In this document: positions 24,001 through 33,295 of the stretch, in pieces
Layout: the number at the start of each line of letters is the position of its first letter
Numbering within the stretch: the stretch's first letter is position 1
DNA from: Eudorina sp. 2006-703-Eu-15
Taxonomy: Eukaryota; Chlorophyta; Chlorophyceae; Chlamydomonadales; Volvocaceae
Assembly (NCBI GenBank): GCA_003117195.1
Contig: BDSI01000030.1
Span: 126,501-190,500, forward strand
Reading direction: 5' to 3'
Length of the DNA stretch: 64,000 bases
The notes under the pieces: generated by a model
What the model saw: only the letters and a program-made list of their open reading frames with translations
What the model was told of the DNA's origin: nothing
Databases searched by the model: none
Program-made: the position numbers and the translations under genes

Positions 24001-24674
24001 TGCGTTCTTTTACTCTCCGCGGCAAAACAACATGGGGGCTACAAAACAGCGACATCGATCATCCGGATCGCAGGATGCTGCTGCAGATGCGTCGGGCTAC
24101 AGCTCCAGGACTGCGCCGGTACGGCGGGTCACACGGAGCTGGTAGATAGCGACGCGCTCCGTCGCCGTCGCCCTCTAGCTGATGTGCTGATAATGGCGTG
24201 GGAGCGAACTCACTCGGGCGCGCCTGTCGTCGCCGCCGCCGCTGCCGCCTCCCGCGGCTTCCCCGCCCGGCCTCCAGACCGCCGCAGGCTCCACCCCCCT
24301 GGAGCCTCCGGGCCCACGACGTGGCCGCCGCCGCTGCCCACCGCCTCCTCCTTCGCCGGCGGGCGCTCCGAAACCACAACTGAGGGCCTCATCATGCGGG
24401 TATCGCCAGCAGGGCGCCGCAGAGCGCCGCCGTGGCCGTCGCTGTCGTACCCCACAGCGTGTTCGTCTTCTTCTTGGGGATTGCGGTCGTCGTCCCTGGC
24501 GGCGCCGCCGACGCCGCTGACCGTCGACCTGACCACGCGCCGCCGCAGCGACCCGTGGGACCGCACCAGCAGCGCCCGCAGCGCGCGCGCCCAGCCCGAA
24601 GCCGCCGTCCAGACGGTGAGTAACGCAGCCCACAACTGCTGGGCACGACGTCGCGCAGCCCACCACGGCGGCAT
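18049..24674 (-). CDS. GNAT-fold (FemAB/BioF2-like) N-acyltransferase family protein, copy A
   Basis: Exons, in coding order: 24674-24214, 23214-23082, 22776-22651, 22212-22126, 21541-20453, 19948-19814, 19475-19270 and 18187-18049 (TGA). Phases agree throughout, giving 791 residues. Residues 1-153 are a basic then charged N-terminus of unknown role. The conserved core follows: VCRPSNDASLGLQ, GWRDG with TIFDAPGRAAPGEGFDEW, IDLRGMTGW, a helix ending AAGRLSCQVVRL, a long low-complexity insert (about residues 290-570, Ala/Pro/Ser then Gln-rich), then LWDLYEQTGTRNGFVECRR, AFGLLLPQGDSLQLLYAGLQYDNPIVRQ, MDWIDLGPGRR and KEHLGAVGHPVSMYTR. The helix-strand pattern (dl.G...Y..sl....r.k / l..ly..T..R.gf / aF.lll.....y.gl.Y) is what I know from FemAB/BioF2-like acyltransferases. 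The substrate is unknown. Exon c is the most diverged from copies B and C. Exon 1 rests on frame and a GTGAGT donor only. Confidence 0.75.
22376..22430 (+). repeat. Copy of dispersed repeat family 1 in an intron of copy A
   Basis: CACCGGTGATCCCTTTGGGG followed by TCCGCTGTAACGTTCATTCA. It sits in the intron 22213-22650 of copy A, antisense to the gene. Confidence 0.75.
23462..23885. mobile_element. 424-bp hAT-type MITE with perfect 15-bp TIRs and 8-bp TSD
   Basis: The ends are CAGGGTGGCTATCTT and its exact reverse complement. The flanks are the identical octamer CCTGGTAT at 23454-23461 and 23886-23893. An 8-base duplication and CAGGG termini are the standard hAT signature. The interior is AT-richer and repeats AGTATCT-like words; it has no coding capacity. 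It lies in intron 1 of copy A and interrupts a dispersed repeat that starts with CCTGGTAT. Confidence 0.88.
23886..23940 (+). repeat. Copy of dispersed repeat family 1 next to the hAT MITE
   Basis: CCTGGTATACGCCGTTGATG, then CCTTTGGGGTCCGCCGTAAC and GTTCACTCATTCAT; matches the copies at 45.72 and 22.38 kb. Confidence 0.75.
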
Positions 24675-26286
24675 GGTTATGAAAAATTCGAAATGAAAGA
24701 ATCGAATGAGGTTTCGGAGAAGGTTGGGGCCCACAGTAAGTCGACCGCTGTTAACGTCGGCTCTAGGCCGCTGCGGTTGATTGACGGCCCTAAGGACCGG
24801 TTGGTCAACTAAGGCGCGGCAGGACACGGCGGGAGCAGCAGCGAAACTACTGCATATTCTGATCGTGACGTGACGTGATATCTGGACAAGTACAGCACTA
24901 AGATTATTAATTATACGTGTGCTCTCTTTGTGCTGTGGATCGGACGAAGAGGGACGGAGGTCAAGCAGAGCGAGGCGCCGGCGGCATAAAATTACGTTGA
25001 CGCAGTCCGTTCCGGCAACCGCAGTGCGACTTGCGCTTCGATCTCGCCTTCAGACCGGTTACCAGTTTCGGGCCTAAACAAATTGAGTTTGATGGTGTGC
25101 AAGAAGCTCTCAGCATTTCTGATTGAAAGCTCTAATTCGCGTGCAACCGTTATTACGAAATCTCAGACATCATTATGTGTACGGTTCTCGCGAATTAAGT
25201 AGGCACACGTATTTGCTTGCATGCAAGATATCATTTGCGCTATGGTGGAGCAACTGGGCTGCTGAGTTACTTTTGATTCAGCGACGGACCATATGAGTTG
25301 GCCTTTTAGCTCTCGATCTGTAAGCCATTTGAAATTGACTTATCATATAATATTGACACATTGCAAACGCGATTATAATGCCATGTCGACGGACAGACTT
25401 TTGCGTGAGGGTTTCAGATTCGGCCTTCGGTAGTTCGGTTTTAGGGCAGGTTAGGTAAGGTAGGCTAGCACGTTATTCCGTCTTGATCTTGTCCTCCTAC
25501 GCCTGGTGACACTCACAAGTCGATTTTGTCTCTCGAAGACATAGGACAGACTACGTTTTAAGTTCTGTAATGTAACCGCCGTTACAAGGTGGACCCGTAT
25601 CCCGACCGGGTGTTCCAACGGCCCCAGATAGCTCATAGGCGCCTTATCTCATCAACCCCTACCAAGGACTGCGCACCCATCCTCCATCCATCACCCGCGG
25701 GGGGGTCATGCAGCCATACCGGCCAACACACCAGGTTACCAGCGCGCCAGGATTGCCTCTCCTGGACGCTCCTGGAAACCACGCCAGACCGCCTACCATC
25801 AACAACCGGCCGGGACCGTGGAACCTACCATGAAGCTAGACTGAATCAGTATGAACCTACAATACACACTTGGCACATAGACACAAAACTCTGCATATCA
25901 AACCAGCGCATCATTTTCGCTATCAAGTGCGGCCCCTCAAGGCTATCAAAGCTCAGCGATGATAATTGATGCGCCAAGGACTCAACCAACTCCTCGACCA
26001 CTCGGGATGAACCCTGATGAACACACTCACCGATGCTCGACTGGCCACCCCCTCTCCCTGCATCCTTCTCAATCCTCTCAAACCATGCCCTGCGTCGATC
26101 TGAAATGCTGCTGGTCTCCGCTTAGCTTCCTTTCCGGTCCCTAGCCCCCCAATACCGATACTGCGGCAGGTGGATGGAGCGCTGGTTGGTGAGGCCCGTT
26201 TCGCCAACGTGCGCTCCTCGCAGCACACGCCAACACATAGAGCTTCATTCGGCTAGCTGTCAACGATGACCCGCGGATAGGGCCCA
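24675..26286. other. Intergenic region, partly AT-richer, no supported gene
   Basis: About 24.87-25.57 kb is less GC-rich than its surroundings and has no long open frame. A 126-codon plus-strand frame at 25589-25969 has no recognisable motif. A dispersed repeat of family 2 is at about 25,574-25,616. The upstream region of copy A has no clear TATA box. Confidence 0.45.
25574..25616 (+). repeat. Copy of dispersed repeat family 2
   Basis: GCCGTTACAAGGTGGACCCG followed by TATCCCGACCGGGTG. It recurs inverted at about 27,862-27,906 and, more diverged, at about 34,106-34,142. Confidence 0.6.
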
Positions 26287-26291
26287 TTACA
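26287..26291 (-). terminator. Possible TGTAA signal of acyltransferase copy B
   Basis: TTACA on the plus strand, about 310 nt beyond the copy B stop codon. Confidence 0.4.
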
Positions 26292-26598
26292 ACGTGAGTT
26301 ATCACCCCATCGCCTCCGTAACCCAGCCAGCACCTCGCCCCCAAGCATCCGAACAATTCAGCAACACGCCATGGAAGTGCTGCAACCATCGAGCCACCCC
26401 TCCCACCCAGAGATTGCCGCGGTCACCGTCGTACGGCCACGTGCGGGTTAGGCAATCCCCGCCGGTGCCCGCAAGCTCGTGTCTGACGGGGTAGATAGGG
26501 CACAACTAACGGTACGGAGTCTTGGGGCCTGGGACTTCCCTGTACGACCGTACGGCACACAGTTGTTGACTGCGACTATGCCCCTCATAGACCCCTCA

Positions 26599-29500
26599 TC
26601 ACGGGTCGTTGACGATGGCCCGGGGGTTGAAGTAGCGTCGCAGCAGGAAGCGCGCCAGGCCTCTGGATACGGGGGTCAGGTTCCGCGTGTACATGCTGAC
26701 GGGGTGGCCCACCGCCCCCAGGTGCTCCTTCACGAACCTGTGTGGGGGGGGGGGGAGGGGGAGGGGTGTGTGGGTGTGTGGGTATGGGTTCTGGGTGGAG
26801 GCGAGGTGGGACAGGCGGCGCGGGGCAAGTGAGGGAGAGGGGAATGGTTGGCCGAGGAGCGAGGGGGGGGGACGAGCGCGCAGCAGGCCGCGTCACGGAG
26901 GTTCGCGTTGCGTGACGGGTGTGACCACCTACCTAAACAGCAAGCTGTGGCTGATGGCATGATGCTAGGTTTACCCAAGCGACTGCGTCCATGGAAATCG
27001 CTGGAGGAGGGGGCAACGCAAGATGGGCTGAGCGAGGACCGCATTCAGATTATTGGCGACTGAATTACGAGCCGACGCGTTGACACATGGCCTGGTCATC
27101 GTCTGAGCCTGGGAGCACAGATCATCTATCTTCGGTCAGAGCTCAGAGGTCAAGTCAAGGCCCACCTCCCTCCCTCCCTCCCTCCCTCCCTCCCTCCTCC
27201 CTCCCTCCCTCCCTCCTCCCTCCCTCCCTCCTCCCTCCCTCCCTCCCCCCTCCCTCCCTCCCTCCCTCCCTCCCTCCCTCCCTCCCTCCCTCCTCCTCCC
27301 TCCCTCCCTCCCTCCCTCCCTCCCTCCCTCCCTCCCTCCTCCCTCCCTCCCTCCTCCCTCCCTCCCTCCCTCCCTCCCTCCCTCCCTCCCTCCCTCCCTC
27401 CCTCCCTCCCTCCCTCCCTCCTCCCTCCCTCCCTCCCTCCCTCCCCCCCCCCCCCCTCCCTCCTCCCTCCCTCCCTCCCTCCCCCCCCCCCCCCCCCCTC
27501 CCTCCCTCCCTCCCTCCCTCCCTCCCTCCCTCCCTCCCTCCCTCCCTCCCCCCCCCCCCCCCCCTCCCTCCCTCCCTCCCTCCCTCCCTCCCTCCCTCCC
27601 TCCCTCCCTCCCTCCCTCCCTCCCTCCCTCCCTCCCTCCCACCTCCGGCCCGGGCCCAGGTCGAGCCACTCGATAAGGCCCACTCGGGGGCCCAGAAGCG
27701 ACGCTGTCACGGCGTCTGCGTCACGATGCCGCACAGATTCATTGTGCGCAACCGCCGCCTGGATCCCGACGGACAGCACCTGAGGAGGGATGCAGCCGAA
27801 TGATGCAGGCAAGGTCGCCGATGAACCGCGGGGTACTCTGTAACACCACATCATGAAATTGCACCCGGTCGGGACCCGCGGGGTCCACCTTGTAACGGTT
27901 ACAAGGGTGTGAGGGATGCCTGCTCGAGGGGAGGGGAGGGTGGAAGGCCTTGCGAGCCGATGCTCGCGGGTGCGTGTGTGCGGAAGTCAACGGCATGCCT
28001 CGCTGAGTCGCTGTCCAGCTGCGCGCCCTAGCTTCTTCGCAGCACGCCCCGGAACGCCGGAAGCCCCCGGCACGCAGCTGTCGCGGTGATCTAGATTCAT
28101 GAGTGCGCGGCGCTCGGACGTGGCCTAGCGTCGCACCGTGTTAGGTGTCTCCCCTCCCCGTCCCTCCTCTCCCCGCCCCTCCACGTGAGCACCAATGGGC
28201 CAGATCAGTAGTACGGTGGGGGACCACGTGCGAACCCCTGGTGACGATCTGTTTTAAATATCCACTCCCCATCCGGACAGTCCCCATCCGGACAGTCCCC
28301 ATCCGGACAGTCTCCATCCGGACAGTCCCCATCCGGACAGACCCCATCCGGACAGTCCCCATCCGGACAGACCCCATCCGGACAGTCCCCATCCGGACAG
28401 ACCCCATCCGGACAGTCCCCATCCGGACAGTCCCCATCCGGACAGTCCCCATCCGGACAGTCCCCATCCGGACAGTCCCCATCCGGATAGTCCCCATCCG
28501 GACAGACCCCGGGGGCAGAGGCCCAACACCGGTCCAACCCCAGACAGCAATGATGACCGACGCCGTGGCTTCACGATAGGGGGTGGTGCCATTGACCCCA
28601 GTCGCTGGCTCCTGTGTGGGGTTAGGAGTCTAGGGTTCAGCGGCGTCATCATCATCATCATCTTCCGCTCTCGCCGCGGACGCGAAGCGCTGGACCAACC
28701 CCGGCTCACCTGGAAAAGGCTGCAGGACTGCCGTACAAGCAGGTTCTCGTACCGCAACCCCGTGTACAGCACCTGCAGGCACTCGCGGTGCGGCAGCAGC
28801 AGCCCGAACGCGAGCACGGGCCCGTCCTCCGCCGCCGCGCCGCCGCCGCCCTCTCGGACCACCACCGCCTGGAATGTGAACGACCGTGTACGACAGGACA
28901 CGTACGGCAGGGATGTTGCTGCCGGGCACGCCCACCACAGCGTCGTCGCGAGGAGCCCGTACGGATGTTTTCTTCCGTGCGTCGATTGTCGACAAAGGCG
29001 TGCCGTCGTACGGTAGTTGCATAATAGTTGGTGTGCACAGCCACCGTATGTGACAGTTTTGGAAAGAGAGTCAGTCCCGTGGGGGCGTCGACTCACGTGG
29101 AGGTTAGGTGCTTCCCGCACCAGCCGTTCGAAGTACGCGCGCTGGCACTCCACGAAGCCGTTGCGGGTGCCAGTCTGCTCGTACAGGTCCCACAGCTGTG
29201 CCAGCAGCGCTTCCGCCGCCGCCACTGACCCAGGGGTCACGAAGCAAAGCTGCGGCGGGATGGCGTCGCCGCCCAGCGCGCTGCTTGCGCGCCTCTTGCC
29301 GTGTTTGAGAGGCTGCTGGCTTTGCTGCTGCTGGCCTTGCTGCTGCTGCTGGCCTTGCTGCTGCTGCTGCTGCTGCTGGCTTTGCTGCTGCTGCTGCTGC
29401 TGCTCGAGCGGCTGAAATCGGTTCAGCGACTTCGACTGCGGCTGCGGCTGCTGTTGCCCTGGCAACACCGGCTGTAACGCATCCGTCGGGCTCTGCTGCC

Positions 29501-32500
29501 AGGACGACGTAGGGGCAGCTTCGCCGTCCCCACTCCGGCCCCACTCCGCCAACGGGACGTTGGAACGTCGCTGCCGCTGCCGCTGCTTGGGGCCGAAGAC
29601 CTCCCTGCCCAGCCGCACCACCTGACACGTCAGCCGCCCCGCGGACTCGTACGACTGGAACAGCTGCCGGGCCCGGGGGCAGGTGGGCGACAAGAGGGGC
29701 GGGAGCGCGGGACGGGACGTGTCGTCCTCAACGGTGACAACGAGCGGCCCAACGGTACGTCTACCGGTCGACGTACGGTACGGCACATCGCAAGCAGTCA
29801 AGCCATGCAACAAGAGTACATGACACCACCACCGGATGCATCTTGACACAAGACACCACCGCAGGGCGGGTCACCCTGGTGCAGGGCCGCGCATGCGACG
29901 CCGCAGGCATCAGCGCCTTGGCCTTGTTGCGGTAGGTAGGGTTCCGGAGCGAATCGCCCCCGAGGCAGTATCGGGTGACCTGAAAGTGCACGATGGACGA
30001 TGCAGTGCCATGTCGTACCACGTAAGACGTACAATCGTGCCGTACACTCGTCGGTGAGTGGTGAGTGTACCTTGGCTCGCTGCTTGACGTTCCACCTGTC
30101 CGCCCGCCGCAGCGACGTCAGGTAGTCGGTCCAGCCGGACAGACCTCGGAGGTCGATCTGTGGGAGGGGGAGGGGGAGGGGGAGGAAGGAGGTTTGGTAG
30201 GGGGCCCGGGGATATAGGGGGCGGGGGAGGGGGCAGCGGGCAGCATAACTCGCTAGGCGTAATCAGGGGGACCTTAACTTAAAAAACTTCAACGAATATC
30301 AAGCCCAGGATCGGGGGCAAGGGTTGGCAGGCGCGGAAAATGGCGGGCGGCTGCGGACGGCTGATGTGTAGTACTGCCCAGGGAATACGGAGATGCGGAG
30401 GTACGGAGGCGCGGATGTGGGGAGGTACGGAGACAGCCTTTGGGGTCGGCTCGTCTGGGGACCTTGAGCCTTGGTGAGGGGTTGAGGGTACCCTCAACAG
30501 CACCGGTGCTCGAGACGCGGGAGAGCGGTGCTCCGATGAATGCGCTGTTGTTTGTTTGTGCGCTGCGAACATTGCGTCAGCAGCTGCCGTACAGAAGCGT
30601 TTTTGCCGTACTTTGAACACCTCGCACAGCGGCCACTCGTCGAAGCCTTCCCCTGGAGCCGCCCGCCCCGGCGCGTCGAAGATCGTCAGCACGGGAAGGA
30701 TGAGGTCCCACCGCGCCAGCAGGCCGTCGCGCCAGCCCTGTCCGTACATACAGAGGTCGTACAGGAGGCCGTACAGATCAACCGAAAGGCGTGGGATAGC
30801 AGGGTCAGCGCCGGCATTCCGCAGCGTGTCGTTACGGCCAGCACAGCTGATAAACCCATGACTTCGCGGGGTTCGCTGCAACATGATTCAGCCAGCAGAG
30901 CCTGGACAGCGCTGCTGAGTGTACCATTTGGGTTTCAGAGGTCCGCAAACTGCTTTCATCATGCCAAGCATCGCGCACCAGGCGACAGCGCCGGGATCCG
31001 TCACTGCCGGGCAGCGTATCCCGCCGAGCGACCGACCGACCTGATGTCGGATCCGTAGTGCCCAGCACGTCCTGGACCCCGAGTCGCCTGACCCACGCAG
31101 CCCGCATGGCCCCCGGGGGTTGAAAAGCGAGCGAACTGGCCCCTGGGGTGCCGCGCCATCGATGGTCGCCGCCGCCGCCGCGTCGAACCGTCCCCCCCCC
31201 ACCTGGAGCCCCACGGAGGCGACCCCACCTGGAGCCCCACGGAGGCGACCCCACCTGGAGCCCCACGGAGGCGACCCCACCTGGAGCCCCACGGAGGCGA
31301 CCCCACCTGGAGCCCCACGGAGGCCACCCCACCTGGAGCCCCACGGAGGCGACCCCACCTGGAGCCCCACGGAGGCGACCCCACCTGGAGCCCCACGGAG
31401 GCGACCCCACCTGGAGCCCCACGGAGGCGACCCCACCTGGAGCCCCACGGAGGCGACCCCACCTGGAGCCCCACGGAGGCGACCCCACCTGGAGCCCCAC
31501 GGAGGCGACCCCACCTGGAGCCCCACGGAGGCGACCCCACCTGGAGCCCACGGAGGCGACCCCACCTCCCACCACCTGAGCCCCACGGAGGCGACCCCAC
31601 CTGGAGCCCACGGAGGCGACCCCACCTGGAGCCCCACGGAGGCGACCCCACCTGGAGCCCCACGGAGGCGACCCCACCTGGAGCCCCACGGAGGCGACCC
31701 CACCTGGAGCCCCACGGAGGCGACCCCACCTGGAGCCCCACGGAGGCGACCCCACCTGGAGCCCCACGGAGGCGACCCCACCTGGAGCCCCACGGAGGCG
31801 ACCCCACCTGGAGCCCCACGGAGGCGACCCACCTGGAGCCCCACGGAGGCGACCCCACCTGGAGCCCCACGGAGGCGACCCCACCTGGAGCCCCACGGAC
31901 GCGACCCCACCTGGAGCCCCACGGAGGCGACCCCACCTGGAGCCCCACGGAGGCGTCGTTGCTGGGCCGGGCGACGACGGCGAACCGCAGGCGCCCCAGC
32001 AGCCAGCGCCACAGCGGCGGCACGCTGGGCAGGTACTGATGCAGCGGGACCGCGCGCCACAGCAGCAGCCTGCAACGGACCGACCGATGGCGCGTGTGGC
32101 AGGGGTGGGCCCAACTGTGTTGGCCCCACACTGACATGTTGTTCTTTTCGGTTGCGGTGGTGTGTCAGTTTGCCCGGCACCCCGCATTTTCCTTGGTGCT
32201 GGGGTGCTGCGGTGCTGGGGTGCTGGGGTGCTGGGCTGCTGGGCTGCTGGGGTGCTGGGGTGCTGGGGTGCTGGGGTGCTGGGGTGCTGGGGTGCTGGGG
32301 TGCTGGGGTGCTGGGGTGCTGGGGTGCTGGGGTGCTGGGGTGCTGGGGTGGAGCTGATTCGTTGCTTAAGAGCACAAACACTCAGCCTGGTGGTTTACTT
32401 ACTGCTACCTCCGCACTCACCCCGGCTCATCTCTGGAGGCGCCGGAGGCACGAGCAGCCCTGGCGAATGGGGTCGGTGCTGCAAGCGGAGCGAGGGGCGG

Positions 32501-33295
32501 CAGCCAAGTGAGAGCGCGCACGTGGCAGACGGTCAGCAGGTGTCTCCTCGTGGGGGGTTTTCCACGAGGTAAGGAAATACGTCCACGAGGTAAGGAAATA
32601 CGTCCACGAGGTAAGGAAATACGTCCACGAGGTAAGGAAATACGTCCACGAGGTAAGGAAATACGTCCACGAGGAAGGGAAATACGTCCACGAGGTAAGG
32701 GAAATACGGTAGCGGTGACCATAAGGCGCATGCATGGCGCACGCGCGCCTACCCGGTACGGCTGTACGGCATTTTGAGATGTACGGCACGCCTCTGCTCT
32801 GCCCTCACCGCTAGGCCTCGGTTCGGCTGGTGTGTCCAGGGAGGTTGACCGGCTCAGGCACAAGCTGCTGCAAACAGAGGTGCCACTGCTTTGGCTGTCG
32901 CGGCTGAGGTCGCTGCTGCTGGTGCTGCTGGTGCTGGTGCTGGTGCCGGCGGAGGTGCTGCCGCTGCCGCTGCTCGCGGTGCTGCTGGTGCTGCTGGCGG
33001 CGCTAGGGAAACGGAGGAGGAGGCTTTCTTCGGCGCTTTTCGGCAGTCTGTCGGAGCCTCCACTCGGGTCCGAACCCGCGGAGAGCGCCGCCGACGTCTT
33101 CAGAGTGGCTGGTTTGCTGACGTCCACATCTCCGACGGCGGCACCGTCGCCGAGTGACGTCAAACCCATCCACGACCAAGAGGTGCGGCTCGCTCGGGGG
33201 CTTTCCTGCTTCCAAGGCGTCAAGCCGCCGTCGCCGCCGCCGCCGCCCATAAGGGCACACAGCCAGCTGGGAAGGATCTGTGGGTAGTACGGCAT
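26599..33295 (-). CDS. GNAT-fold (FemAB/BioF2-like) N-acyltransferase family protein, copy B
   Basis: Core exons in coding order: 32069-31937, 30737-30612, 30157-30071, 29663-29097, 28868-28710, 27779-27643 and 26737-26599 (TGA). Exons of 133, 126, 87 and 139 nt equal those of copies A and C. Motifs include RLLLWRAVPLHQYL, RPSNDASVGLQ, TIFDAPGRAAPGEGFDEWPL, IDLRGLSGWTDYLTSLRRAD, SYESAGRLTCQVVRL, a short polyQ insert, LWDLYEQTGTRNGFVECQR, LAFGLLLPHRECLQVLYTGL, IEWLDLGPGR and KEHLGAVGHPVSMYTR. The insert exon is only 567 nt against 1,089 and 1,197 in A and C. A tentative Ser-rich first exon (33295-32790) would complete a 617-residue protein; its donor (GTGCCG) is weak. The GNAT assignment is from the family pattern; the substrate is unknown. 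Introns are packed with tandem repeats. Confidence 0.72.
27165..27640. repeat. (CCCT)n polypyrimidine microsatellite in a copy B intron
   Basis: About 475 bases of nearly pure CCCT/CCT units with C-runs up to about 18, filling half of the intron 26738-27642 and ending 2 bases before the donor of the 137-nt exon. On the transcribed RNA it is a purine (GGGA)n tract. Confidence 0.95.
27862..27906 (-). repeat. Copy of dispersed repeat family 2, inverted
   Basis: Reverse complement reads CCGTTACAAGGTGGACCCCG then CGGGTCCCGACCGGGTG; pairs with the copy at 25.57 kb. Confidence 0.6.
28263..28505 (-). repeat. 15-bp minisatellite (TCCCCATCCGGACAG)n in a copy B intron
   Basis: About 16 copies with occasional variants. 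The unit is 5 codons long and stop-free, so the minus strand reads GLSGW, TVRMG or DCPDG pentapeptide repeats. The tract lies in intron 27780-28709. Confidence 0.95.
31195..31965 (-). repeat. 26-bp minisatellite made from the end of a copy B exon plus its 5' splice site
   Basis: About 29 copies of CCTGGAGCCCCACGGAGGCG + ACCCCA. On the coding strand each unit reads CCTCCGTGGGGCTCCAG|GTGGGGTCG, i.e. the last codons (SVGLQ) of exon 32069-31937 followed by its GT donor. The exon's real end is the first unit. One unit near 31,550-31,580 is rearranged. The period is not a multiple of three but no frame contains a stop, so all three minus frames stay open. Confidence 0.95.
32200..32352 (+). repeat. 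10-bp minisatellite (GGGGTGCTGG)n
   Basis: About 15 copies in the putative first intron of copy B. Confidence 0.9.
32566..32706. repeat. 21-bp minisatellite, 7-codon unit
   Basis: Seven copies of ACGTCCACGAGGTAAGGAAAT. Being 21 bases and stop-free it reads RGRISLP or LVDVFPY repeats on the minus strand and PRGKEIR on the plus strand. It lies in the putative first intron of copy B, so it is probably not translated. Confidence 0.9.

Noticed and set aside
27087..27854. Pro/Ser- or Gly/Arg/Glu-rich open frames of about 180-240 codons on both strands
   Set aside because: Pure translation of the (CCCT)n tract.
30832..32381. Very long minus-strand open frames (about 450-500 codons) with PPWGSRWG repeats
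   Set aside because: They arise because the 26-bp repeat has no stop in any frame; conserved exons and splice sites on the same strand place the repeat in an intron.
32508..32777. PRGKEIR heptad repeat on the plus strand as a repeat protein
   Set aside because: Simple translation of the 21-bp minisatellite, open on both strands and lying in an intron of copy B.
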